Source: Gonocerus acuteangulatus (taxonomy: Eukaryota; Arthropoda; Insecta; Hemiptera; Coreidae). Taken from it: a stretch of 64,000 nt of DNA. The position numbers were made by a program, and so were the translations under genes. Below the pieces are notes generated by a model. The model had not been told where the DNA came from. It saw only the letters and a program-made list of their open reading frames with translations, and searched no databases. Shown one piece after another: positions 34,329 to 46,600 of this stretch (positions within the stretch are counted from its first letter, which is position 1; each line of letters starts with the position of its first letter). Location: NCBI GenBank assembly GCA_946811695.1, contig OX328131.1, positions 8,238,326 to 8,302,325 of the forward strand, in the 5' to 3' direction.

Positions 34329-34769
34329 TAAACTACAAAACTGACAAACAAGGCATTTCTCCTATTTACGTGAATATTTTTCAAAAACCGACCGCATTTT
34401 CATTGGTATGTAGTATCTTATTTCTTTGTTAAAATTAATTAATATTATTATTAGCACCTATTTACTTATATAAACTTCAATAAAATAGCCTTTTTTCTTC
34501 TTTTTTTGTTATGTTTCTATTGATTTTCATTCTACTCATTCTAAGAATTTAAGACCAATTTGTTATTTTATAATAAGTTAATTGTATTTATAGTTCTGTT
34601 ACTTATCTCAATCATAAACTTTTTTCTGTATTAATTTATGTTTTCTTGGCATTTTAGCTGAAGAAGGCTACCAATGAGTAGCCGAAACGTCCTAAATAAA
34701 GATTTTTTTTAACAAAAATCGTATTGAGGTTTCTTTAGCCAAATCCCAACCATTCCATCTTTACTTATC
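33737..34769. mobile_element. 1-kb palindromic element with mirrored cores and TA centre
   Basis: Outer arms GATAAGTAAAGATGGAATGG and its complement ending at 34769 pair over about 280 nt. A second inverted pair flanks a (TA)n at 34269-34323. Each outer arm has CTGAAGA-A-GGCTAC...GTAGCC-GAAAC (plus 34658-34688, minus 33817-33847), followed by TCCTAAATAAAG in the right arm. A unique segment of about 185 nt (34019-34203) interrupts the left arm. Confidence 0.7.
34044..34236 (+). pseudogene. protein-like remnant inside the palindrome
   Basis: A 60-odd-codon frame contains ETENKPGGLFMTFYDRKGEK and continues MEGYTRGMGKILGG before a stop at the codon following YSRK. The residue usage is protein-like and it coincides with the only unmirrored part of the element. 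I do not recognise the family. Confidence 0.3.
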
Positions 34770-35009
34770 ACCTCGACGGCTAACTATCTAATCTTCATGA
34801 TGAAAAACATGCTGGTAATGATGATATCTATGCCATTATTTGTGGTGTTTGAACAACGGAACAAAACACAATAACATCAAACAGAAAAAATAAACTAATT
34901 ACAAATGAAGAATCCTGAAGTTAATAGGAATTTTTATTTTACATAAGTTGGTTTTTCTAATGACTTACTCCTTCTAGTATTCATAATAAACCATTTAACA
35001 AGTTGTATT

Positions 35010-35188
35010 GGGGTCTCCCGTGGTCTAGTGGCTAGCGCGCTAGATTCATAAGCGGGAGATGGTGGGTTCTTTCCCCACCGGCGACAGGAATTTTCTCATC
35101 TCAGGGCTCGCTGAGAAAATTCCTGGCTGCCCCCTGGATGTTGGCGCTAATGGCCAAGATTTGTCGATGGGCCATAAAAAAAAAAAAA
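35010..35188 (+). mobile_element. tRNA-derived SINE (family B) with 10-bp TSD
   Basis: Head GGGGTCTCCCGTGGTCTAGT, a B-box-like GGTGGGTTCTTTCCCC, then the inverted pair GGAATTTTCTCATCTCAGGG / GAGAAAATTCC and a poly-A tail. AAGTTGTATT at 35000-35009 and 35189-35198 is the duplication. Confidence 0.85.
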
Positions 35189-35199
35189 AAGTTGTATTA

Positions 35200-36130
35200 T
35201 GGAAAAGGCTAGTAATAAAATGGACATCATCCAGAGCACACCTTCATTGTCTATACATTAAATTCCTTCTTCTTATGGACTGAACAATCAATAGAAATCA
35301 AATAATCTTTAAAACAAACTTGAGCATCATTACATATTTTGTTAAAATTTCAAGTTGAAGTAGCTTTTCTTAATTCTTTTCACAACAGAACAATGATTTG
35401 AAATATTAACACAAATTGTTCAGTAACTATGGTTGTCTCAAGAGATTCCAAATAATAGCATTGGAACCAAAATTAACTTATTAACAAATGAAACAGGACA
35501 CCAAAGTGTTTACAAATTAACACTAACATAAAATATTAAACTTAATAGGACACAATGACCCGCATGGTTGAATTGACTTTAATAAAAACATAAATAAATA
35601 AATAAATAAAATAAAATATTGAATACATACTGCACGGATTTGTGTACAGCCTACCTGTTATACAGCCAAACTCATCAAAAAAATCCTTTATTTCATCAAA
35701 CATTACTCCCCTTTTATAAAGAGTCGCCTCACAATTAAAAATTAGGAGCAGGAGAACGAACATCCTAGCCAAAAAAGAAAAACTTGAAAATGATTCTGAT
35801 TCACAATTAAAATGCATTATCTATTAAACTCATGCTGGCAATAACTTGATATTATTAAAAAAAATAAATGATTAAGAAATGAAAGTCTGAATTGAAATTG
35901 AACAAAATGAAATAGTAAAGAAAATATATTCCAAGGAGCCAGCATGAAAGTCAAGAATATTGGCTTGAAAATTACTTTAAGGCCTTTAAAGTTTAATATT
36001 GCATCAACTAATGAAAGCATTTATGAATAAATCACGTTTGAAAAGTACTGAAACCTAGTAAATATTCCTTTAGTTCAAGTGGTAAAACACTTGTGTTTAC
36101 AATCAATTTATCAACAGAAAGTTAAAGTTA
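35200..36130. other. gene-free stretch
   Basis: AT-rich, no transposon recognised. Open frames of 67-91 codons on minus look random and hydrophobic. Confidence 0.4.
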
Positions 36131-36135
36131 TATAC

Positions 36136-36420
36136 CTGCACGATCCCTTTGTCAATATTTTTCGAGATGAAATCATCCCTAATTAAAATATCCAAAGTAA
36201 CAATAGCGGTGTTTACAGGTAGAATGCAAAACGATCAATTTCTAAGACGTAACTGGAGTATAATCCAAAGTACAGGTTATCCTTACGTAGCCAGTTCCAA
36301 AGGTAGGGATAGATTCATCAAAAACAGTATTTAATCCAGAAATGGCTTTTATAGAGAGAAATATAACGAGATGAATGCGCAAAGACAACAGCTAAACGTC
36401 CTAGTCGGAAGTGTACTGAC
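36136..36420 (-). other. possible non-coding leader exon of Staufen
   Basis: On minus, GGGATCGTGCAG is followed by GTATAT, a good donor (36135-36134). The sequence upstream is of more balanced composition than its surroundings. Joined to the acceptor at 27438, the Staufen frame meets a stop (TGA) shortly upstream, so this exon would be untranslated and the tandem ATG would be the start. This is inference; the upstream limit is not known. Confidence 0.3.
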
Positions 36421-37085
36421 TGGTGTAAATCACAGAGTTATGAGTCATAAATAGAAAAAGTTGTAACTAAACAGAACCTTCTATCAGGAATTAGATGCAC
36501 GATCTGCAGAAATTGTGAGACTTGAGGTTTCCGATTCTGCACTTCCCTCAGCAGATAAAAAGGCTGAGATGAGGGCAGGAGCACAACCAGACAGTGGCCA
36601 CCATTGACTGGGATAACCTGTGCGAGGTCGCTTCGATCACCAAAACTTATCGAGACGAGATAATCACAGCCACTAACTCATAGCGGACTTTAGTGGAATT
36701 ACACAGACGACGAATTTAAATATTTTTGACTACTTCGAAACTGAGTGGAGACTGAAATGGAAACATTCGCGAAGAGGACCTAACGTTAACTGTCTCCTTG
36801 ACAATGGGAGATGGGAGACCGGTTCCCTAAGTCTATTAATCATCAAACAGGGTATTGAAAAAATCCAGAAGTACAGGTTCTTAGGTTGGGGGAGTAGTGT
36901 ACGTTAGACCGCCAGTTACATACCATAATATCTCTCTGGGTGTCATCCTCTTTAACCTTGCCCCTGGCTAAAATAAATATACGCTTCAAAAAATGAAAAC
37001 AAGGTTAAACGAAAATCCCAAACTTTCTAAGAGAAAAATTAAACTGAACACAGGGTAATAAATATTTATAAAACAAATTAAAACT

Positions 37086-37091
37086 TTTATT
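37086..37091 (-). terminator. polyadenylation signal of OPA3-like gene
   Basis: AATAAA on minus (TTTATT on plus), about 105 bases after the stop codon at 37195. Confidence 0.55.
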
Positions 37092-37194
37092 CTGACTAAA
37101 CAAATATATCTTACAACTGTTGATCAAAAAACTATAACAAAACAATTTAAAAAAATAAATAAAATGCCACTTTCACTGTACCTTAAAAAAACAA

Positions 37195-37921
37195 TTAATT
37201 GTTCTCAAAATCTTTATTAGGTAAGGCATAGGTTACATAGTCTAAAGCTGTGATTATCAGCCCTCCTTTATGAACATAATCATCCTTATCATTTGTGTTA
37301 CTACTCTTGTGGGGGTTCGACTGCTCAGGAGATGAAGAGGTAGGAGGCTTAGGGGTTGGGGCAAAAGGCCTTACTTTAGACAATTTAAATTCTAGATCAT
37401 GAACATTTCTCATTAATTCATTTATCTGGGCACTCTGTTTCTCTGATACAAAGCAAAGTTCTCGAAGAGATTGCTGAAGATCAGTAATTTCTTTGGCCTT
37501 GGCTTCTTCTTTTGCCACTTCTTTTCTCACGCTCCTAGCATATTCACTATAAAGAAGACCTGCCGCAATTATGAAAATAATAGATTCTCCAAGCAAATTT
37601 GCCCCTAGTTCGATTGCCATGGCTTCATTCAACTTAGGAACTTCCACGGGCCTGCCTAAATTCAGCACCCACATCTTCATTTGAATTTCACACCAATTGT
37701 AAACTGTAATAGAAATTATCTATAAGTGATAGCAGTTCTTTCGATTTTCATTAAAAACAAATGACCAAGAGATACTTACACTGGGCTGGAGGCATACAGA
37801 CATATTTTCTGAAGAAGGGGTGACTTTTTGCTCTTTCCTTGGCGAAATTGGCAATGGGTTTACTCACTTGTTTCAAAAGTATAGCCCCTAATTTCGCAAC
37901 TGGAAAAGCTGCTGCAACCAT
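37195..37921 (-). CDS. OPA3: OPA3-like mitochondrial protein, two exons
   Basis: OPA3 family proteins sit at mitochondrial membranes and affect mitochondrial shape and lipid metabolism; human mutations cause optic atrophy type 3. Exon 1 is 37921-37780 and exon 2 is 37703-37195, with a GTAAGT donor and phase 1 junction, giving 216 residues. Residues 1-47 begin MVAAAFPVAKLGAILLKQVS and include the family signature KPIANFAKERAKSHPFFRKY and MPPAQ; after the junction come FYNWCEIQMKMW, then AIELGANLLGESIIFIIAAG (about 77-96), the conserved hydrophobic segment. A coiled-coil stretch follows (about 105-150), then a Pro/Ser-rich region and a lineage-specific tail. The gene lies upstream of Staufen on the same strand. 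I am confident of the family. Confidence 0.93.
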
Positions 37922-38757
37922 TCTTCTTATTTAAAATTAAACTAAAACATATCTACAAAATAATAACAGAACCTGACATGGAAGGTTACATGCACTGTTA
38001 TTATCAGTGCGCTATCTTTGGATATGAATCTTAGTATCCAAAAAGTATTGAGATATTTACTAAGTCATTCATATTAAATTTATAATACTATTGACTTTAT
38101 GAAAATATTATATTTTTGATCTTTTTACCAAATCCTTCAGGCATTTGTAGATCATAAACAATAACTCTTTTTAATTTTCATTATTTTTTAAGTTCGATGT
38201 CATTAATTTCAATTTGTGAAATTAAATATTTTAATATTATTTTAACTTACAGAACCGAGTAAGAATTTTTTAGGTATTACCAATACCTGAAAAGGTTCAA
38301 ATCCGAGGAAGAGGGGGGGGGGGGGGTCGCACTCCCATCTTTATTCGTCGTCTCCACCAATAACATAAAAAATAATCAAACACCCCTTCTCCCCCCCCCC
38401 CCCCCCCCAAATAATAGAACTATACCACTGTTATTTACCCCAAGCCTTGAAAAACAGCAATTCTCGATATTCAAATATATGATATAAATAATTGTGTTTT
38501 TTTTTCAGAAAATTATGCAGAGAAATACCAACGACGCAATTTAAATCACTATATCCAAAGAGAAAAAGAAAATGAGAGTGGGCGATTTTTTGTGGTTGAA
38601 CTTTTTAAGTAGAAGAGGAATGTTGCTATACAGAAGAAAAATGTTAGACTGTTTAGTAACGAATGTATTAATGTTGTTGTGATCCATGTTAATTATTTAC
38701 TTAATGGATTCCCTTAAGTGTAGTGTGTTTGATTTTTTGGTCAACCTGTACTTTGGA

Positions 38758-38905
38758 AAACATAGTGGAGCGGCGATGGTAGAGGGTAGCTGAGAGGGGT
38801 TTGACCCTCTCGGCTACCCTCGCCGCTCTACTATGTTTTGGCAAGTGTAAATACATGCATTATTTCTAACCCTCTCGGCTACCCTCTCCGCTCCACTATG
38901 TTTTC
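38758..38905. repeat. GC-rich hairpin with a third, duplicated arm
   Basis: ACATAGTGGAGCGGCGATGG...GAGAGGG pairs with CCCTCTCGGCTACCCTCGCC...CTATG across a 5-nt loop. A further copy of the right arm (CCCTCTCGGCTACCCTCTCC) follows at 38871. It is probably the remains of a small MITE. Confidence 0.6.
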
Positions 38906-39409
38906 ACCCATAGAAAGGAGTAGATGACTAACTCCGCTGGTTTTCCCGGGAAAAAGTGAAGCAGGGCTAACTGGAGTCCGCCATCTTGTTTATGGAAGAG
39001 ACGGTCATAAGTTCATTAGCCCTAATGCTTTAATTTGACCGATCCCTCCCATGTAACGCAGTATTTTACATTTTTATAAAAGTAAAAATATTATTAGAAC
39101 ATTATATTATATAATTATGTAACTAAAACCACAAAATAAGTCCACATAAATCTCAGAACACAGCTCTTTAAGGAAAATCAAATCCACAATATTTGGAGTT
39201 TTTCTCTTGTTTTTGAATAAATTAATAGTTTTAATATATAACGGACGATCGTTCCTTATAAAGAACGATTATTGTTCAAGTGGTTTAGGGAAAGTTGGGT
39301 TGGAAATAAATTTGCCCTTATTTTAAAAAGTATAATGGAATAATTTAAAGGAATATCGTTTAAAGGAAAATCCAAACCAAACTTTCTGTGTTTAATTTAT
39401 TTATTTTAA

Positions 39410-39535
39410 TTTTAACGTCTATTTATTATTGACAAGGAATTTTAGGACGGGTTATCTATAGGTCACCACCCTTTTCTAGCAAGGATACAGGGGGGGGGCT
39501 GATGCCTTTTCTTTTTTCTATTAATTTTTTTTAAT
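39410..39535 (-). mobile_element. SINE C fragment
   Basis: TTTTAACGTCTATTTATTAT and GGTTATCTATAGGTCACCAC match the 3' part of SINE C (24035-24304); the tRNA head is missing. Confidence 0.6.
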
Positions 39536-39655
39536 ATTTACATATGTACCACACATTTTTATTCTTTAATTTTTTTTTTTAAAGAAAATTATATTATTAT
39601 TTTTGTTTTGTTTTTTTAAATATAATATTCGCAGCATATTGCAGCATATTTTATA

Positions 39656-40428
39656 ATGATGAATCCTCCTAGACATCCATTTTTGTGCCAAGAGTTGGAC
39701 ATTTCTGAACATTCCATTATTGATTGGATGTCCTTTTGCCGAGAAGTATATAATATAGTATTAATACATTAACATATGACATATATCACAACAATTTGTA
39801 ATAATTTTAATGAGTTTTGTTCTAGGTATGCATACATTGGGCCGAGAAGAACACAGTTCGACTCGGTGGGCCCAATGCTATTGTAGAAATTGACGAGGCA
39901 AAGATTGGCAAGAGGAAGTATAACCGTGGTCGAATTGTTCAGGGCAGTTGGATATTCGGTGGGTATGAACGTGAAACCCACAAGGTTTTCCTTGTTCCAG
40001 TCCCCGATCGCACCGAAAAAACCCTTTTAGCCTTAATTAAGGAATGGATTCTGCCTGGGACGACTATAATGTCTGATTGTTGGAAATCTTACGACTGTTT
40101 AAACAGCGAAGGTTTCCAACATCTCAAAGTTAATCATTCATTAAACTTTGTCGATCCAGAAACCGGTACGTAAAGAAGCAAACATATAGTTTTATGAATT
40201 AATAATATTAACATTTATATACATTTAATATTGTCTATTGCAGGAGCCCATACACAACATATAGAGCGCGTTTGGAGAGAGGTTCGGGATAATATTCCGC
40301 GATATGGGAGACAAGACGACCATTTAGATGGGTATTTATCCGAATTTCTCTTCAAACGTGCCTATAAATATGATAAATGCTTTTTTCTGTGCGATTGCGG
40401 ACTTATACCCACCGAACATCTCGTCTGA
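39656..40428 (+). CDS. Merlin / IS1595-type (ISXO2-like) transposase, three exons
   Basis: Exons 39656-39745, 39826-40165 and 40244-40428, with GT-AG introns of about 80 nt, give 204 residues in one frame. The core matches the ISXO2-like DDE domain: AIVEIDEAKIGKRKYNRGR (Asp53), WIFGGYERET, GTTIMSDCWKSY (Asp114) and HTQHIERVWREVRDNIP (Glu151). All three catalytic acidic residues are present, with Asp114 and Glu151 separated by 36 residues. The usual N-terminal zinc ribbon is absent, so further 5' coding sequence may be missing: GCAG sits just before the first ATG. The C-terminus ends GLIPTEHLV. No inverted termini were found, so it may be an old immobile copy. Small introns in a transposase are unusual. 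Splicing is inferred. Confidence 0.75.
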
Positions 40429-40451
40429 AGATGTCTAGGAGGATTAGTATA

Positions 40452-40870
40452 ATGCCTTGGACGACTTCTGCGCATAGAATTCTTTTTATTTCTGCGAGTT
40501 GGATTGACTAGGGGTTTTGATGTTTTCTTGAGCGAGCGGAGCGTAGCGGAGCGAGCGGAAACACATACCTAGCAGATCTGCCCAAAAGCGACTGTTAACG
40601 ACCAACTCAGCTACCACAGGTGAGTTTAAATTTAAATTCCACTTCGACCTTAAGGACTATTGCGCATGCGCGTGTTTACATATCAGCTGTTTACCCCGTC
40701 CTTTAGAACCCGCATAACAGTGAACTTTTTTTTTAAATAACTTCTTTCCTGATTGAGAACGACAATTTTTTTCAACGGATTCGTGTTTAGTGCATCAAAA
40801 TACGTTATAGTGCAAAGTTTGAAGAAAATCGGTGTTGAGGATAATCTCTTTCAGGTTTACCTTGATTTTA
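40452..40870. repeat. repeat pair member (copy at 44130-44400)
   Basis: ATGCCTTGGACGACTTCTGC through GATTGACTAGGGGTTTTGAT and a GAGCGAGCGGAGCG run recur at 44291-44391 in the same orientation. The neighbouring segment with AACGGATTCGTGTTTAGTGC recurs there inverted (44130-44285), so the two loci differ by a local inversion or by two adjoining elements. Confidence 0.6.
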
Positions 40871-41296
40871 AACCTTCTCGATTAGTGATGTCCGGTTGCT
40901 TCTGTTTTTTGTTACAAGATTGAAAACCTTATTCTTCATAGTAGGAGAATGGAAAAACAATTAAAATATTTCTCGTGATATCGCATAATATGTGATAAGG
41001 AACTGATACATTTGTTTGAAGCCAGAAGAGCTGATATCCATCAGTGCAACCCCTTAACATCTTCGTTAATCACGACCTGCTTAAAGGAGATGCAATATTT
41101 TGGATCCCCCTCTACGTATTATGGTCCTCCAATTCATTTTTTCACTCCCATTAAAATGAATAGGAGTTAACAGTCGTATATTTATACACATCTCCAAACA
41201 TTTAGATATCAAGGTTCATTGAGGTCATCAAGGTTAAGGCCTCTAGTCCACTGGAACCGAAAAGCTGCGAAATGAATAACTTTTTTTTATTTTTGC

Positions 41297-41546
41297 ACTA
41301 TTCCCAAAATTTGAATTGAGGGGTTTTTCAACGTGCTAAAAACTAATCTGACGTCCATTTTAAATAAAAAATAGTTTTACATACTCGACTCTATAGAAGT
41401 CATTATTCTGCCAAAATATTCCATATGCCTACATTTAAAAAGTTATCGATTATAAACAAAAAATTGATTTAAAAACGGATGTCAGACTCCTTTTTAGCAC
41501 ATTGGAAAACCCCTAAATTCAAATTTTGGGAATATTGCAAAAATTA
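41297..41546. repeat. inverted repeat, arms of about 65 bp
   Basis: TTTGCACTATTCCCAAAATT...CTGACGTCC and GGATGTCAGACTC...TTGGGAATATTGCAAAA pair across about 120 nt of AT-rich sequence. Probably a MITE; no duplication was assigned. Confidence 0.55.
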
Positions 41547-41549
41547 AAA

Positions 41550-43620
41550 AAAAATGTATGTATTAAAAAAGTAAGGGGGGACCCTTAAAATTTGGTTAAA
41601 GATTCAATAATCCGGCCATATTTCAAAGAATATTTACCCGATTTAAACCAAACTTGGAGGGTCGATAAAGGCCCTAATGCGACACATTTCCTTCCAATCG
41701 GGGTGTTTCTACGTGTTCTGGGATTGACGTTATATGCAAAAAGGTTTACATTTTATTTTCATTTTGAGAACCATTTTTTGCTAGTACCTTTTGAAATAAT
41801 ACAATAGTCATTTATATGGCTAGAAAAAGGAGTCTTTCTTCTTTTGAAAGATTTCAATGACGTAAAAATCGGATCATCTCAAGGGGAGATATTGAATTTC
41901 AAAACTACACGTTATTTTTTCGCTTACAAATTTGTAGTCTCTTCCAGACAGGGAAAAATCATTATTTTTTGTTTTCAATGATATTCACCACATTAGGGTT
42001 TCTTGGGGTGCTGATTTTAAATCTGCTATTATTTTTGGTGTAAACAAATGTATAATACTAGTTTGCTTGAAAACGTAAGCATATTTTTGAATTTATTTGA
42101 CGAAATATAAATTATTGTTTAACAATTATATTTTTCTTTTATTCTACTCTATAAAACAAATGAAGGTGAAAGAATCATGTCGATATCATTTTTTAAACTC
42201 GATATAAAAAATAAAGCACTTTCAACCTATTTTATTTTATTTCTCGGCTCCTAAGGCGGATTGGACGGAACGCTCGGACAAGTGTCGACTATTTTTCGAT
42301 GTAGAATCACCAGAAAGAAAATGGTCCAGATCGGTGACCCCATCGCTGTATACTCCCCTTGTCAGACATAATAGACGAGTATTATGATCTTAGCCTCACA
42401 GTAAACCTAGTAAAGGCAGACGCACTCCTTTTCGGCTGTCACGAATTATTTCAGAATTTAATACAACAATAACACATTCAAAACAAATATACAATTAGTT
42501 GGAGATACATATGGAATCACCACTCAGTTTCATCACACATTTTCCCAAGAAGCTAATGCAGATAGTGGACCCAAACTCTTGGATACCTATAAAATTCAGG
42601 CATCTGTATCACTGCAACTTAAATGACTCATCTAGAAAGAACAATTGCGATTTACACTTTTACAAGGCTCACCGCCCTCTCCTTACCCAACCCCTGAGTG
42701 GACTACAATAATTTCAGAACCAAATGCTCTAATTACAGGTGTTTATAAGACTTCTGACTATAGTCACAGAGTACCATACATACGCAAGCTTCTCGTTTTC
42801 CCACGTACATCCTCGTACATAATTTGACACCAAATAAAATTCTTTGATGTACTGAAGCACCTTCACAAATCGCTATTTGGCATCTTCGCATCGCCAGCAA
42901 GCTGACATTTTACCTCCCAATCAACATGAAAAGACTTACCCTTGTCTTCTCTACTTACTAGACACTTTACTAATTAAAAATAACACTTACTTCGTTTCTG
43001 CCTAATCTGTGAATATGTTTAGATTTATCCTCTCTTAATATGGACTCTACTCAGAGGATATAAAGAGCGAATAAATGAGGCGATGAGTTTCAAAATGAGA
43101 CTAGTCCATTTTGTCATCAAATTAATTTCTTTTCTAACACCATAGCTTAGACGTTTTCTGTGTCTCCTGAATATTTTTCGATTTGGACATATCCTTTTTT
43201 GAAAGTCGAATCCTCAAATGACAACCGAGTCGGATAGTGAAATAGTGAACTCGATGAGAACAAATTTAAGAAAAAAAAAAAAATCCGACTTCTTATGAAA
43301 ATGTGCACAGAAAGGATTTTGATGTAATAAACTAATCATCTATGAATTTTTTTATGATAACACTATTCTCCAACATATAGGTAATACCAGGCACTATAAA
43401 AGGCTAATGTGCAATCATTCCGATATAATGGCACTTCTTATTATCTCTATGTTCTACTTCACTTTATTATAGAAGGAATATTTTTACACAATCGATACTC
43501 ACTAACTATAATCGTTGTTTAAGCCTTCCAGGTTTTTGAATAGCTATGTAACGAATTTTATTGGCGAGTTAGGTTATTAGTTTTAAATAGAAATCTAGAA
43601 AATATTTCTTGGTCGACATA
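41550..43620. other. gene-free stretch upstream of LSM3
   Basis: No gene found. A weakly reverse-transcriptase-like phrase (YYDLSLTVNLVKADALLFGC) at about 42379-42440 may be a retroelement relic. The last few hundred bases should contain the LSM3 promoter. Confidence 0.35.
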
Positions 43621-43650
43621 TATTATTTGTAGTTCATATAATCTTCTGCG

Positions 43651-46600
43651 ATGGCTGAAGAACAAGAAGCAGTCAGTTTCTTTTCTTTATTAATTTTTTT
43701 TTAATGTTTTATTTGCTTGGATAATTGTATTTATTCTTCCCCCCATTTTAGGTACCCGCAATAACTGTTAAAGAACCTTTAGATTTAATTCGCCTAAGCC
43801 TTGATGAAAGAATATATGTTAAAATGAGGAATGAAAGAGAGCTTAGAGGAAGGCTACATGTGAGTATTTATTATAAAATCATTTAGTCTTCATTTAAATA
43901 TGATTGTATATATTAAATATGGATACTCCTTTCAACTATTTTTGCACTTCAGAATTTATTTTTAGAATGTGGAATTCTGCTAATTAATTACCTGCAGGTC
44001 GAAATTCTAGAATGGACTGCTGTAGTTGTTAGTTCTTGTTTAATGTAGTGCACGGTCTAAAGCTGGGTTCTCATGCTCAAGCAATTTGTGCAACCAGGTT
44101 TATACAGGCCAATTTGTGCAAATAAACGGTAAATCTGAAGGAGAGCGTCCTCAGCTACGATTTTCTTCAAAGTTTGCACTATAACGTATTTTGATACACT
44201 AAACACGAATCCGTTGAAAAAAAAACCTGCTCTCAACTAGGAAAGATGTTATTTAAAAAAAAAGTTCACTGTTATGAAGGTTAGGGAAGAATGCCTTGGA
44301 CGACTTTTGGGCATAGAATTCTTTTCATTTCTGTGAGTTGGATTGACTAGGGGTTTTGATGTTTTCTTGAGCGAGCGGAGCGTAGCGGTATTTTGTAACT
44401 GTGTGAAAACTAACCGTTCACACGTTCATTTTGGCTTGAACAATTTTGAAGTGAGGAATCCTGAATATAGCGTTTGCATATAGATAAATATAGTATTATA
44501 TAAAGTAATATAGATAGTTATGGTGGAGATGGAGATAGTTAGCCGTTGCAGAGATACACAGACAAGGTATAGTTGGGACAAGTTATAGCGTTTCATATTT
44601 GAATAATGGAACATTTGACTGAGAAATAATTTTTGCAACGGCTGCGGTTTGCATAATAAAAAATCAATTGAAGGTGACAAAAAAGTGTTCTAAACCATGA
44701 TTGCTATAAAGAGATTTGTTTTCTCATATCAATTCAATAGCACACACTGTGACCCTGATGATTTTCGCAATTTCTTGTGGGTCCACTTCTTTTAAATAGT
44801 TCTAATAACATGGTATTTGCATGAGATTTAGCATTGTATACTTTGCTGTTGATTTTACACAAAAACGACTTGTATTTTTCATTAAATTAAGAGCTTAATT
44901 TTTCTTTCGACATTCTGAATAGGAACTGAACATATATGCACGAAACTGAATAGAAACAGTGAACTGATATACAGGGTCAGAAACAGGTGGTCAAACGTTA
45001 CCGCTCATGCTCGAGGTTTGTAACGAGGCTTGAGTATCGTTCAGACGCTCATGCCAATGCAACAACCTCAAGCCGATTTTCTGGCAAGACAGATTTTACA
45101 CAAGCCAAACTTTATGGTTTGTGCAGGCCATGTCCTTGTGTTCATAAGCAACAATTTGTTTGTGTGTACTGGCTTGTGCAAGCCAATTTGCACAAATTGT
45201 TTGAGCATGTGAACCCAGCTTAATATACATTTTTTACGTTGTATATATGATATTTTAATTTTAACTTTTCCAGCCCTATCCTGGCTAGAAAAGTGAAGTA
45301 ACCGGTAGACTGGTCCCAAATACCTTTGTTATGTATAATTGGTCATTGATATTTAAATAACCACACATTTTGAGGACAGGGTATCTACAGGTTACCTGCC
45401 TGAAAGTGTGGCAAACAGGCCTTCTAAACTAGATATTGGCCCAAGACCATGAAGTCACAGTGCATGGGCATATTAAACTATACTTATTCATAGTGGTTTT
45501 CCAACAATTCCATTTCAAACTCAAGTATTGTGTTCTTTGTCCTCATCCCTTATCCAGGTAAATTAATAAAATAATTATATATTTAACTCACACATGGGTC
45601 ATTCCATGTCAAATCAACACACTTTTCGGACTTGATGTCTCAGATTTTCATGATTTTTGGTATGCAGTAATATATCATAGACGTATGAAAAAATACCAAA
45701 TTTTAGTTATTTAGCACAACTATTTTTGAAGTTATTAATTTTTAAAGATTTAAATTTTTATGAAAAAGTGTCATATTTTGGCACCTTTGGACGCCTATAG
45801 GCTCACAACCAGTGATGATATTAACCTGGGAGTGGTATCATTTTAAAGCTGTTGAATGGGGCTTTAATATGATATGCCACAAAATAGGGGTTACAATTTT
45901 AAAAAAGTTAAAAATTTTAAAATTTAAATTCCTCGAAAAGAGGCAATTTTAAAAATTACCAAATATAGTTTGTAATGTCTTATACATATAGCAAAATTCT
46001 ATCATGGTATCTCAATGGGATCAGGAGATACAGGGCTTAAGACGTTTTGTAAAAAATACCAGAATTAGTATCGTTTTTGACAATGTGGAATAGTTCAATG
46101 AATGAAACAAGCAAGACTTTACAATGAAACAAGCAGTGGCTATTACTTTTACATTTTTTTCAGTGGGGAAAGGTCATATAGACACTTACCGTCCAATATT
46201 ATGAGTAAAGATAAGGGTTAACAAATTAGTTCATAGAGAAGAATCGTTGAAAGATAACTGTATGTTTAGCCGGTCTTTAGATCTCTTTGAACCTTGCATT
46301 TCAGATATTCCCAGATATAACTTGGAACAGGATGAAGGCTCTAGTGTTGATGTTGGGACAGTCTGAATTTATTTAAAAAATTAAATTTTTGACTTCTTTC
46401 TATTTAAAATACACCACAGAAGGGTGAATGCTTGCCTGACTATTTGACCAATGGTATGATTGTGTCTTATCTTGCAAAAAGATCAAATCATTCTCTGGAA
46501 AGCCACAAATGACAGCCACTTAACATTCCGGAAGATATTCCTTGGTATGTTTTAAGAAATGCACTTTGTTCTTTTGCTGTAAAGTGATGACAAAGTAGGA

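Larger units (their letters stand above)
37930..39640. other. intergenic region, probable OPA3 promoter side
   Basis: Holds a 14-base G run (38313-38326) and an 18-base C run (38391-38408), a strong hairpin (38758-38836) and a SINE C fragment (about 39410-39535). No gene seen. Confidence 0.5.

Noticed and set aside
42340..42480. Reverse-transcriptase-like phrase
   Set aside because: About 20 residues only, with no catalytic motif; too short to call a LINE.
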